Assembly (NCBI GenBank): GCA_914767715.1
Contig: OU612068.1
Location: 17,734,001 to 17,798,000 of the forward strand
Length of the DNA: 64,000 nucleotides
Direction: 5' to 3'
From: Membranipora membranacea
Lineage: Eukaryota; Bryozoa; Gymnolaemata; Cheilostomatida; Membraniporidae
Position 1 is the stretch's first letter. Every line of letters starts with the position of its first letter. The notes below the pieces were generated by a model. The model was given only the letters and a program-made list of their open reading frames with translations. It did no database searches and was not told where the DNA came from. The position numbers and the translations under genes are program-made. Shown one piece after another: positions 29,947 through 42,900 of the stretch.

Positions 29947-30976
29947 ATTTTTCAATCTTCTGTTTTGGAATTTTTGTTTCTCTGCGCTTGCGTAGTGAGC
30001 ACCGGAAATACCAACAGATAGCCTGTGCTTCAATTGGAAATATTACCAACGTCGATCAAGAATTTTGAGGATAGAAGAAACAATATTTTAGTTGGTAGAC
30101 AGGCTTATAAAACAAGTGGCCAATCATTTTGTTCCCTGGCAAAGTGAAGGTCAAATCCATTCAGGGTTCAATCAGCAAAAAATTGTTCTGGTGATCTTTG
30201 TTACATAACCATTTTCTTTTCCAAAATACCTAATTACTAACAGAAAATCCCAACTATCAAGTTCTGGACAAACAGCAAAGGACCTATAACGTGTCAACTC
30301 ACTTCACAATACAACTGTTGCCAACAAGAAGTTGAGTTTATCAATCTACTATCAAATCTTCCCAACAAACAACAGCAGTCCTTGAAAGAAACTGGATCTG
30401 GAAAGGGGACACTCACTTACAGCCACTCGCACCAACTACGTAGTCAACCTCTCATACATTCATCTTAGTTCTGGGATATCCAAAAGACTTGACCTAATCC
30501 TAAGTTATCAATTCATCAACTACAGTGGAGTGATGACTCCTTGATACTGAGACAAAAAAGATAGATAGTAGAACTGGAAGCTACTCCTGTCTGAATGTAA
30601 GTGGTGGTGGGACCTGGACAAAGGCGAAAAGTTATAAGTATAAAGGTTTCTCTCTATTGATTCGACAAACTTATTTTCAATGAGACATCACAACAACACG
30701 TGATATAAATATATTAATATCACGTAGATGAAGAAGCGACCTGGCGTACTCAATATGTCTCTGTCATATCTATGCGAGGCCTGTTGTCCTGCTGTTTAAG
30801 ATCATCATAACCAAAGGAAGTTCATTTTATATTTAACCTGACAAGCTAATGAAATGAATGATGGTTGAACAGCCATACGCACAGTAATATTATATAGATA
30901 GCTTTTTCTCACTGAGGCCTATATGTTGACTGTTTATACCATAATGATGTCATGTCGCCATTTTATTTACAGCATC
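29947..30976. promoter_or_regulatory. Divergent promoter region of IFT122 (minus) and RAD54L2 (plus)
   Basis: The two ATGs lie 1,030 bp apart head to head, so this stretch must hold both start regions unless a gene has a distant 5' exon. A 229-bp repeat (30,636-30,864) occupies the RAD54L2 side. Half of an RFX X-box-like site, GTTGCC, is at 30,317-30,322, and an ATGGCAAC half-site lies just inside IFT122 intron 1 (29,771-29,778). Neither is a full X-box. No TATA box is convincing. Confidence 0.55.
30636..30864. repeat. 229-bp repeat in the divergent promoter
   Basis: About 95% identical to 26,689-26,914 (differences include a 3-nt AAC insertion). No clear flanking duplication here, so it is either older or the source locus. 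It lies about 110 bp upstream of the RAD54L2 ATG. Confidence 0.8.
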
Positions 30977-33900
30977 ATGGAAGAACCAATAGTGCTGGAT
31001 AGTGAGAGTGAGGATAACGAAGCTGGATTAGATGCTCTAGCTGATGATAGACCTCCTTCGGATGAAGAATATGCGTCATCAATAACTCTTAGCTCTGATG
31101 ATGACGACGATGATGATGACGATGAGGATGAAGAAACAAATGACAACGCAGATGACAACACAGTCGAGGATAAGAATGACGAGGAGAAGAAAGGTGATTA
31201 TTGAACTTATTGTCACTGTGGTGTTGAAGAGTAACTGCTCACCAATTATACTTCTGTTATCACATGCTCTATCTTATGACAAAAATTGGTACCATGTCAC
31301 AATCTGAATATTATTACCGTGATTATTATTAACGTGACTGAGGCTTTGTCAACTTGGCAGGCGAAATCAAGAAAAAAATACGGGCTCATTATAGTGATGT
31401 GTAGCACTTGACAACATTTATGATGATATGATATGATAAAGTTTACCCCTAAAAATAAAATAAAGTTTCTTTTTTAACCATAAACGATTACCATCCACAT
31501 GTGATGATATAAAAAGTAGCAAAAAACTTATAAAGACCCTTTGGTTGAATCAATTGGTTTCCATCATATTGAGGCCTCTTGCAAAAATAGAGTAACACTC
31601 AAGTGATGATCATAAACACTGGCAATATATTATACTTGTATGGTAATTTGCTGTTCATTTTGCTGGTTGTTTAAATAGGATGGATGAAATAATTGGAACC
31701 AAAAATAGATTATTCAAAATGAAAAAAAAATTAGCTTCCTGTTCCTGAAAATCATAGTCTAAATGTGGGTCTATTTAAAAAAAAAAGGATGGGCGGTGGT
31801 GGCTAGGAATAATGAGATTATTATCGGAGACTATGGATATTTCACATAGTTTTACACTGATCGTAGATAAATCTGTTAGAAGACATCTCAAGAGTAAGGG
31901 TAAATGCTTTCGATTAAGTTGTAGTTGAATAAAAAGGTTGTCTTTGGTTTTGAATAAGTAGATTTGTATTCTTATATTTTGTAGGGGTCACTATGTTTTC
32001 TCTTTTGATATAACTTTTTTGTATTACAGAGCTTGCTGGACAAAAAGATGAGGATAACCCAGTGAATGGAGAAACGACTAGCACTGACGCTGCAGCAAAG
32101 AAAACAGACACTACTCCAGGTAAGATTTATCTTGTGTTGGAGGCGGGGAAATGATACCTTTCTCTCTTTGTACAACTGCTTTCTGATTGCTATAACTGCA
32201 TTCTAATATTTAAACTAATATTAGTCTGAGCCCCCCCCCCCCCAGACTTTTGCCCCTCGCCCGACGGCCCCCCCCACTAATATATGTTATGACTTTGTGC
32301 TTTTTAATCTGTTGAGTCTCAAGTCAACCATCGCTGTCAGAAGGTTTGAAACTTCAACTTTGACTGTTTAGTTGAATATTTTGTCTAGGAAAAAAGCTTC
32401 TGCGACTGAATTAATTCGAGACTGTCACTGAATATGCTTATCTTGAAATACCACATATCGTTTTCTGATTTTACAGCCAGTTGACACATACTATGGTTTC
32501 TTATTTATTAGATGATCCTGATTTGGCAACTGCACCCACAGCGGACAAAAAAACAAATGGTGATACCACCAAGAAACCATCGCCTAAGAAAGGTAAAAAG
32601 GCAAAAGAGGCCGGGTCTCCAAAGAAGAAGAGAAGGAAGCTGACACCTGAAGAAAAGGCTGCTGCTAAAGAAAAGCGCCAGAGGAAGAAAACTCACGAAA
32701 GGAGAAATATCAGGTGAGGGTTGTGCTGTCTCATTTTTATCCTATCACAATTTTGAGAGTTGGCTCCTCTTACATTTATTCTAGGGGCTTGCTTAAAATC
32801 AGTGACAAAGTTACAAATTTACAAGTTTAAGGAGATTGAACATGTTTTAATTTACATCTTTGTCTATAACACATGAGCTATAATTAAGACTCTGGGTTTG
32901 GTTCATGATGTATGAAGATCAGTATGGTCTACTGCAGCATATGTCTTCGAAAGAACATATTATGTCAATTTATGAACCAGAAATGCTGCATCTCACAACT
33001 TGAATTCATTCTGTGTTGTGATATGCCATGTTTTACCCGTAGCTAGGTATTATAGTACGTTATTATATAGTTATGGTCTTACCTAATCAATGCCCAATGC
33101 GGTTGAGGCATCGTCGATGTGTTTGTTGAATTGTGTATGAATATGAGGGTAGGGGGTGGTAACTAATCTTGAAGAATACCAGCATACAACTATATATCAA
33201 TTCGATTGTGTCAGCTTCGCTTGTGTGTCAAAATTTATGACGACAGTGCCTGCTACTTTTCGTACTATTGCAAAAACTTCAATACGTAAGCGATATGTAC
33301 TTTAACAAACTTGACACCGCCGAGCATGTGCTTGTAGAAGTACAAAATTTCACACTTGATGACACTTGTCATAGCTGCTGGCATTGATGACATCAATAAT
33401 GTGGGCTGACAATCACTTTAATGAGGGTAATAAATTAAGTTTGGCAACATCTTTTATCATGAGGGTTTTCCCAATGTGATGATGTTACAGGGCTCAGTAA
33501 TACTATCAGCATACCAACATATGTAATTTGACAACAGCTATTGCACGCTCCATAATTATCTGATTTTCCACGAAAATCACAAATAATGCATAAGGCTTTT
33601 CCAAGAAACAGTTATGATTGATTACATACTGGTTGAGTTGTAACTTGGGCATTCCCTACTTAAGGAAGTATGTTTATGATATCAATATTACGGCCCTACT
33701 GATGCAGCAAAGCATGACATTTAGTTATCGGTTGTCACTATGCTTGTCACTATGCTTGTCACTATGCGATGCTGGGGAGCATGTTGAAGGTGACAAAAAG
33801 GATACAGAAATAATCATCTGGCATGGCAATACGCCAGCCTTACTCAGATTCGAAACTATACAATAAAACATAACCGTAACTCTGGTGGGATAATAATAGT

Positions 33901-36900
33901 GTCGTGATCGGGTTATTTTCTAATGGTGAGCTGTGAGTCAAAGATGGGTGTGAGCTCGCCTAAGACAGAGAATCGGGATCCTGAGATGGGATTTAAAACT
34001 CTTGCTGCATATCTTGCCTGTAGGAAGATTATAGGCGATGATAAGCTGGATAAAAAAGCAGTGACAGCTCAGAAGGAAGAAGAGGATCGTATGAGAAGAC
34101 TTGCGGAGAGAGCCCAGGCTTCTCTATCCTCCGGTACCTCACATCTCAAATCTCTCTTAACAGGTATGATTGATTTAAAATATTTTGGTATGGTTATTGT
34201 AAATCCGGTGATTAGAGCTTGAGGAATGACTCTATACTTACTAGCAAACGTGCTGTTCCTTGGTGATTTTTCTTTTACTCAACCCTTAGGTTCTTGGTCT
34301 AATTTCACAAAATCTATTTTTCTTCTAAAATTTCTTCATTTTTCACACTCTCGCCTAGTGTGCCACCATGCCATTATGTTACTTTAATGGAAATATGTAT
34401 TGGTCTATTCGATGGTATGACCGAGTTTCTTATCAAGGATTTCATCTGATACTGTGGATGGCAGTGTGAGGAATTGGGTCACTCCATTGTACATTTTCCA
34501 AAGAATATCAGATTCTTCAGCTGATTTTTTTCCACAGCTAATTTGAAAAAAAAATTCATACACCTTCAAATTCATTGCATAGAAATTAAAAGAGGGCAAT
34601 GTCAATAAATTCTGATAACAGCAGTATATTAGTTTAAGCGTAGGCAGATCAAGGGCTAGATATTGTGATAATTCTACGTGCCAGTTGAAAAAAGTAAGCT
34701 GGCTTGCCAACTGCTACGCGGGGCGCTTCCCAGATAGTACACTGCAGCTCTCCTGACTGTTGCATCAGTGATACCAAGGAGTTAGAGACTCCTAACTCCT
34801 TGGTGATACTCAAAATCAAATCCACATATCAAGATACTCAATTACCAAGGGGTGGTGGAATTGGACAGAATATAGTCCAATATATCATGTCAATATTACA
34901 TACGCACTTGGTTTCAGGGAAATATCTTAATTTGGTATTCCTGAAATTGTTGGCCGAGATTAGTTGAAGAGCTTAAAAGTGGTGCTGGCCTTCCAGTGGG
35001 TTCTAAGTAAATATGTAAAATAGTAATCACAAATAGTGATGTCACCAGAAAACTATGCTCCTTGGGAATTCCATTGTGTGGATTTTTCCAAATATTAGTC
35101 ATAAGGAGTGGAAAAAGGTTTTGGTTCACAGCAGACTGACTTTTGTTTGGCGCTTCAGTTAATCTGCGTTGTTCGAGTGAAGCACTCCTAAAAAAGTTAA
35201 GCTCGCATTTTAACTTCACTCGCTGACTGATTTGGCAGACGACAGCGTCTTTGATACTTGGCTTATCCTCCTTCCTCTCTTCTGGGCTGCCATGTATGGA
35301 TTAGACAGCCTAACTTCATCAGAATGGGGATCTTGGTATCATCAGCAGTGGGAAGATCATGTTGAGTGTCCTCAGTTAACACTCTCCGACTCTCAATGGA
35401 ACCAAGTGTTTGAACAAGGTAGATTTGTTTGCTTCATGAGTACTTACAGAAATAGAAGCTTGAATCTTAATGTATTATCGTTGGCACTGACAAAGCTGAT
35501 TGATAGTGATGCTGTATTTTTTTGCACTCGTGAATCCTGGTTGTAACTACAATATTTGACAGTGTCGTTTTTATACTCTCTGTTTCGGTTGGAAAGGTGA
35601 TTAGATCAAGGGTGAATATGGAAGGCGGATATAAACAGGGCCAGGCTTGATTGAGTCTTGTCTGGTGGAGCGTTGAGTGTTTGGTTCTCATTGCACTGCG
35701 AATGAAATTCTAGATGGGATTCTTGATAGTTGTGCCGGATGTCGTACAGAGATTTTGTCAAATCTAGGTTAATTTCTAAATGTTTTGATAATAACCTGGC
35801 CCGACCTGATGGAGTGCCAGGCACCCCACACGCACACGGTATATTTACCAAGACTAAATAATGCGTTTATTCACATGTTAGTTCTGACTTATGGAGTCAT
35901 TGACCTTAGTATCACTAATCCTAAATAAAGTTTGAGATCAGCTCCCCTATCTGTGCTCTGAGCGATTAAGACTAACTCCACCCAAATTCTAATTAAAGTG
36001 CTCAAACTTGGCAGGGTTGGCTGGTAGTGGCTTGATCAAGTATGATCCAATTTGCCTCAGCTCACCAGTAGAACTACGAGAAAAACTGGAATGCGGACAA
36101 TTGGATCAAACTTAGTGGCATTCTACAATCAACCACTGCCAGTGTCCTGGACTTTTAAGCACTGTTCATGCCAGCAAATACCATGATGTGACATCGATAC
36201 CAGGGTTTCCTGATGTTCATCTCTGACGCCTGATACTTTTGTCCATGATGTGTAGTATTGATGACCTTTTTTGTTTCTTTGAATTCAGAGCCAGTGAGCA
36301 CCTCCGCACAGAAGCAGCATGACGTGGTAGAGTTATCTAGCTCTGATGATGACGACTGCTGTATCATAGACCCTGATGCTCCTCAGCCAGGTATGTATGG
36401 CACGGATTCTTCTTCACTCTGATGGCCCAGTCCTGTGTCTGTTAGACGGTAGATCAAGTTTAATCCAATGGCCTGCATTCCAGTTGCTCCCGATCCACTG
36501 GTCAATAGTGGATCGCGAGCAACTCAGAATGCAGGCAAAGGGACCTAAACTTTGTCTAGGTTGGCGGGAATAGATCTTGAGATGGAAATTTCTTTTTCCA
36601 TCTTTTTCAACCCAATCTTGTTTTGTCAATCACAAATCTCATAGCCCCAAATCAAGAAGGCTATCTTCGTGATATGAACATGATGATTGCGATGTAATTT
36701 GACTACGTGAAGGACGTGTATCACTGGTTTTATGACTCACTTGATTTTCCCTGCCAACCCAGGCAGTTCATTTGAGTGCATGAGCGGTTTGAATAACCGA
36801 CTTTGGGTTAAGTCAAAAGGTGTTTCATCAGGACTGCCACTCCGTAGGGAACTATTACGCTCATTGTAGTTTTTACACTTGTAAACTTAATAGGACAAGT

Positions 36901-39900
36901 TTGTAAGTCAGCTTTATGGCTCTTGTGCTTAGCATCTCTCTTAATAATCTTAGCGTCCCACCTTGACCAACTTTGTAGGGAAAAGTTTCTTTTCCCGAGA
37001 CGGTATCTAGGGAATAGTAGCTATGATCAAATGTCATAACTCAAACCGAAACTGCTTCCATAGCTGTTACATCTAGCTATTTAGTTTATTGAGCCTTTGT
37101 ACTAAGCTACACTTAGTTCTCTTATGGAAAACTCCTTACTGAAAAGGCGATATATCACGTTAATATTCTTTTGTTGATAAAGCAGCCGAAGTGTTATTTT
37201 TAGCTTTACGAAATATTTGTACAGTAGAGGTTCAACAACGCTTGAGTCAGATTTTGGGTCTATTCAGCAATATTTCCTTGATCAATTCAGCGAACAGTTC
37301 CTTGTACATTCCACAATGCCACAAATGCTTTGTTCAGCTCCGCTCCATAGCTGTTTTCATGTTATTCGATTGACCGTATACTTTGCAATGGAAGATGCAT
37401 GCACGCCCATGGGCTAAGTGTTCAGTTTTTTTTACAATTAGAAGGTTTTCCCTACTAATAAATTTTATGATGGAGACCATAGTTTTGTGTATGATGTAGA
37501 TTGTAGACTAACAAATTTCTCTGCATTAGGTAATGTGGCTACAATGGTTCTACAGGGCTTATTCCATAGACACAATAGGATGTGTTTTTTCCATGGCATG
37601 TACTGTCAACTCCCAAACTCAGACATGTCTTGGCAATACTACATAAGACAGACACTACAAGAGTGTTAACCTATTATTTATTGAATTTTTTCACCAGTGC
37701 ACCTGGCTGTACTCTCTAAGAGTCACACCCCAACTCCTTGTTAACGATGACAGACGGTGTGAAACATAAACAGCTAAGTATTTATATGTTTATTGTTTAT
37801 TGACCAAACAGTATAAAGTGCTGATGCACTTTGCGCCTTGTTTTCCTGCCTTCAGGAAGTCTGTACGAAAAACAACATGTGATTTACATAATCATGTCCT
37901 TGTAATTGACAGGTGATGAGAAAGACGATGATCCTGAAAACAGCGGAATACATGTAGACGACTCCAAAAACGTACCTGACAGCCAGGGAAAGGTTCTTAT
38001 AAATGTGGGACATCCATCCAACGACCCCGATGTGTTCTTAGCTCCACAAGTTTCTAGGGCTATCAAACCTCATCAGGTAATGTGTGAAAAGTGAAACATC
38101 TTTACACTGTAGCCTTTGATCAGTTCATATGAAAGGCGTTACTATCGGTCGTGCGCTCGATTAAAGTAAAAAAATTATCCACTTTGAGATCTTTGCTTGA
38201 GATATAACTGCACATCTAAAGCTGCAAGCTTTCGAAGAAGTGGTAGATTTAGGGTGTTACCCATGGGAGAACTAAGACTATGATTCTGCATTTTTGAAAA
38301 TTGGGAGACTTGATATGGCATGATATGTGACGTAATATGACATCCACTATGTAAGTTTAATGGGATTAGAAGTAAGCTGTGCCACCTATCCATTCATTAA
38401 GTGTCGGCTGTTCTTGATCACTCATACGATTGAAAGTGGTATAAATCATCAATGAAATTAGTCTCACCTATAGAATTTAAAAAATGAACAAAAACTAGCA
38501 AAAAAAACTTTTTTATTATTTAGTTTTTATGGTTACATCTGCTAAAACTCGTAATATCTATCTGTGCTGCAGGAAAGAGCCATCCATTTTTAAAGTAACA
38601 GGCTTTAGTTGGGAACTTCCACAGAATCCTATTGAACTTATCTAGTACCTAACAATATCATTTTTTCCTCTGTCTCTAGATTGGTGGAATAAGATTTCTA
38701 TACGATAACTTGGTTGAATCGCTACAAAGGTTTAGTAATAGTCAAGGATTTGGATGTATACTGGCACACAGTATGGGACTCGGTAAAACTTTACAGGTAA
38801 AGTATTATTATGCACTCCCTCTTCTCACTCTCTCTCCTCCTCCCCCTCTCCCCCCCCCCCCCCAAACCACTAAAACCGGTATTGCAGGGTATCATGCGAT
38901 TCGACGAAAGTTGTTCCAAATCATCATACTCAAATTTGTTTGCAAGCTTCTGCTTTTTTACACGAATGGGACTGGGTAAAACTTAACAGGTAATGTATTA
39001 TTAAGCACTCCCTCCCCCCCCCCTCCCAAAGCACTAAATTGGTGTTGCAGGGTGTCATGCTATTCCAAGAATATTTGTCTGAATTATTCAGCATAATTTT
39101 TTTGCGAGCTTCTTTTTTAAACAAGCATGTTTTTCTGTTGTGGTGAGCATGAGATAAATAGAGTGAGTTGTTTTCTACCTGCTGTCAGGTGTCATATCAA
39201 ATCATACAGAAGGGGCAAAAAATGGAGCTTTATAATAATTCCCCAAAATGATGAAAAAGTAAATTTGGCACCATATAAGTCAATCAAATCTGCCCTGAAC
39301 TCTGAACACATTGAGGTGCTATAGCGCTGAAGATGATCAGTGTACATAGCTTGGCACTTCCCTGTAAATATCAAAAACTTGATCAGCAACTGTAATACAA
39401 CGAATATGCGGTTAGAATCTGTTCATAGCTGCTACTGACCAGTGTTGTTTACTCTTTTCATGAATATTGCACCCCTACCCTGTTTTCCTCATTGCAACAG
39501 TGTGTAAAGTGTTTTCTCCGAATTAATGCGGCAACAGCAAACAAGTATCAAACATCATGAATATTTCAAATTTTTCCGTGTATTGCAGGTTGTTGGTTTC
39601 ACTGACGTATTCATGAAGCATACTTCCGCTAAGAGAGTGCTCATCATCGTACCAATCAACACGCTCCAGAACTGGGTCAATGAATTCGATATGTGGCTAC
39701 CGAGTGCTGCCAATGCAGAGGTAAAACTAGCTGATCGCCAGGGGAGGGGCCTGGTATTGGTCCATACAATAGATTGAAGCCGAGTGTTGTGCTATGCGTG
39801 TAGGGAGTAGCCAGGGAAAACCCTTGCGGCAAGAACGGGAATCAAGGGAATCAATTCGGGCCTGGACCTCTTTCATGACAGCTGTAGATGTGATCAATTA

Positions 39901-42900
39901 TGCTACCACAGCTTCCTTTACTCTGCATACTTAGTGATTATGACTCAAAGTTATTCTCAATGGTAGATGACTCCTTTGTCAGCGAGCCCGCAAGGCTTGA
40001 GGAGGTTCTGATTTTCACAGGCATATTTAATATAGGTATATTAGTGTACGGCAGCCGAATTTGATATAAGATTCTACAAGGCGCTATTACAAGCTGTCTA
40101 ATGTTAAGTTCGTTATAGAATGGCAGCAATGTAATTAATTTGTAAAATAATAGCCCGCTGGACACTTCATATCATATGGCTCAAATTTGGTTCTTTGCTC
40201 TGTGAAATTTGATAGTTAATTTAGCAGGACACGGTCTTCGAAAGGAATACCAACTTATGTCCTTATTTCTTGGAAACTCTCTTATATCACTATGGACTAT
40301 ATCCCTATGGACTATATCCTTATGGACTATATCCCTATGGACTGGGCTATGATAAAAGAGTTGGTATCGCAGAGTAAGGACTTGTTTAAGCGTTCAAACG
40401 GTGGCAGGATGCTGGTAGAGGCATTTCATTATTCGGGAAAGTGGTTGATAATGAACTACCAGCTATTCCGTCATCGTTTAAGCGCTTAAATTAAGTAAGG
40501 ACATGTGGACTTACTCTCTGATGATATGAGGGTGTTCGGTCAGATTACTTTGATCTCACATGACTTGGCAATACTAGATGATTTTGAGGTGATAAACTGT
40601 TAAATAGCCAAGTGGATTATGACCCATTGCAATACTAGGTGATATTTTACTAAAATATTATATGTGTGCTACAACTCTGTGGTGTAATAGAGAAACACTG
40701 GCTAAAACTCAAGCTGAAATTTTAATGCCCCCATTATTGTTAATGAAGAGTTGCATCAGGGAGCAAATTATACAGATTTATTGTGTTACTGAAGCGTCAA
40801 GTTGCCAAAATCTAGAATGTCGGTCGGCATTTTGGGTAGTAGGCACCCTTTGTTGTGGTTAACGGAGTGGCAGAGACATTGACTCAATGCTACTCCTCTG
40901 TTTTTATAGGTCCTCCCCCGGGCAACTGCAAACTATTTAGAACAGAAACGGACGTAGCCGATTTTGATTTATTAAACAAGATGTTCGCCCTCAGAAAGTT
41001 ATTGAAATTAATTTCTCTTTTCTTTCTTACAGGGCATACCTGATGATGAAGTTAAACCTCGCAGCTTCAATCTATTCATTATAAACGATGTGCACAAAAC
41101 AGTCAATTCAAGAGCCTTGGTAAGTCAACACCAAACTACCGAACACCAACTGCCATGTTTATAACACGGTTGTAGTGCAGTTTTCAAACTTTTATTGTGT
41201 CATATTGTGTCATGTCTGGATTCCTAATGTGATGTAAAGGTGAAGAAATTGACTACACCATGGCTGAGTTATAAGACCTAGACATAGATTTTCATTACAA
41301 AATACTGACAAACTGTGAGCCCCCCCCCCTAGACTTTTGCCCCTCGTCCGACGGCCCCCCCGGGCGAGAGAAAGTCTGAGAACAATGCAGGATCTTGCTT
41401 GAGTTGTCTGCCCTTGAGTGTTATAAGTTAATCAAGGGGAGCACTAAAACTGCAATATCTATTTATTTCTATTCATGCCACCTACTATATTGCTCCAGGT
41501 ATGAGAGTTTTCCAGTCAGACTCTGGGAAAAGTAGCCTCATGTTTGGGAAATACCCATGAGCAGAGATATTCACTGCCAAATAGTGAAGAAAATGTCAGC
41601 CAGAATTTCTTTCATTTTGAATAAGGGTGGTCATTCATGACATTGACAAAAGGTCATATAATGTGTTATATTGGACACTAGGCTCTATGAAGTAAGATTA
41701 ATGTAGAAGTAATGAGAGAGGAAAAATCCACGCATATCCTGCAAAGTGCATAGACTACATGTTAATTGGAGTTGACATGGACTCATAGATTTAATTAATG
41801 ATGAAGTCTTTTTCCAATCTGAAGTTTTAGTTCCTGCTGATATGAGAGCAGATAGACCTATTTTACGACCCTATCCTGTTTGGGGATGAATCTATGCCTC
41901 ATGGACCGAATATAAAGATTATATTTGCTTTCTAAATATTTTATAGAAAGGCATGAATAATATGTGGATAAGTTATGTGTAAAAGTGGCTCGCCAATAAT
42001 CTCTCTTGATCAGAGCAAGGATGGGGAACTCAAAATCCAACTCCTTGATTAGAACAGGGAGGGCGGGATAAACCCCCCACCCTCCCTGATCAGAGACCGT
42101 AGATCTTCTGTCGCAGCTTGTTTTCAACAGCATGGATTTATTCAGAAATTAATTGTTTGCAAAAATACTGATTAAAAATTTATTGTGTCATATCGTTTAT
42201 CTTGTTGTTACATCGAATGAATGTTATATTTTAGGTCATAGAAAAGTGGACCAAAGGAGGAGGTGTTTTGTTGATGGGCTATGAAATGTTCAGGCTACTC
42301 GCAAATTGTAAAACTAAACAGAGGAAAAGAAAGGCCAACGCAGGGCCGGAACTCATCGATATTGATCTAGAAGAGAAAAAAACTGGCCTTCAGCTAGGTT
42401 AGTTGTGGGTTGTGGGTTGATCACACTTCCGGGGTGTCATGATATATTGGCCTTGGTAAATTCTACTGCACCATGACTAGTGGCAAACGTCAGTGCACTC
42501 TGACACAGGTTATTTTTGGTGGCTATAATCAATGATCAGATAGATATCTGCAGTAATAACCACAGATATATCGAGAATTCGGTTGCTTACACACTTTGAT
42601 CTCTACTATTGTGCTATGGATGAGATTTGCTTATGCTGAAAATTGAGAATGCTTCAAACATGTATCGCAGCAATGAAGCTTCTGGTGCTCCTGTTGGCAA
42701 AATTATGACAAAAGCTTTTTTCCGGTTCTCCTACTTTTTGCTCCTCATATAAAATCAAACTTATAGACAACCCTCACCAAATATATCCTAATTTTTCAAA
42801 CAAGGGTTGTAGGATAAGCTCCGGTTCAGAATTTGGAGGTCCGGTTTAGGATTTGAAGGTCCGTTAAATCTTGAAAATCAGTCATTTTGTAATGTTACCG

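Noticed and set aside
34405-34710. Minus-strand 101-codon ORF
   Set aside because: Biased, low-complexity content with no splice context, antisense inside a RAD54L2 intron; no family resemblance.
40906-41030. Possible extra RAD54L2 exon starting after TTTTATAG with [16 protein letters not shown]
   Set aside because: The phase required from the exon ending at 39,720 hits a stop; the exon at 41033-41119 joins directly and gives the conserved sequence.
42009-42095. CRISPR-like repeat/spacer array
   Set aside because: The 7-bp repeats are too short, there are only three, the spacers are themselves palindromes, and the context is an animal intron.
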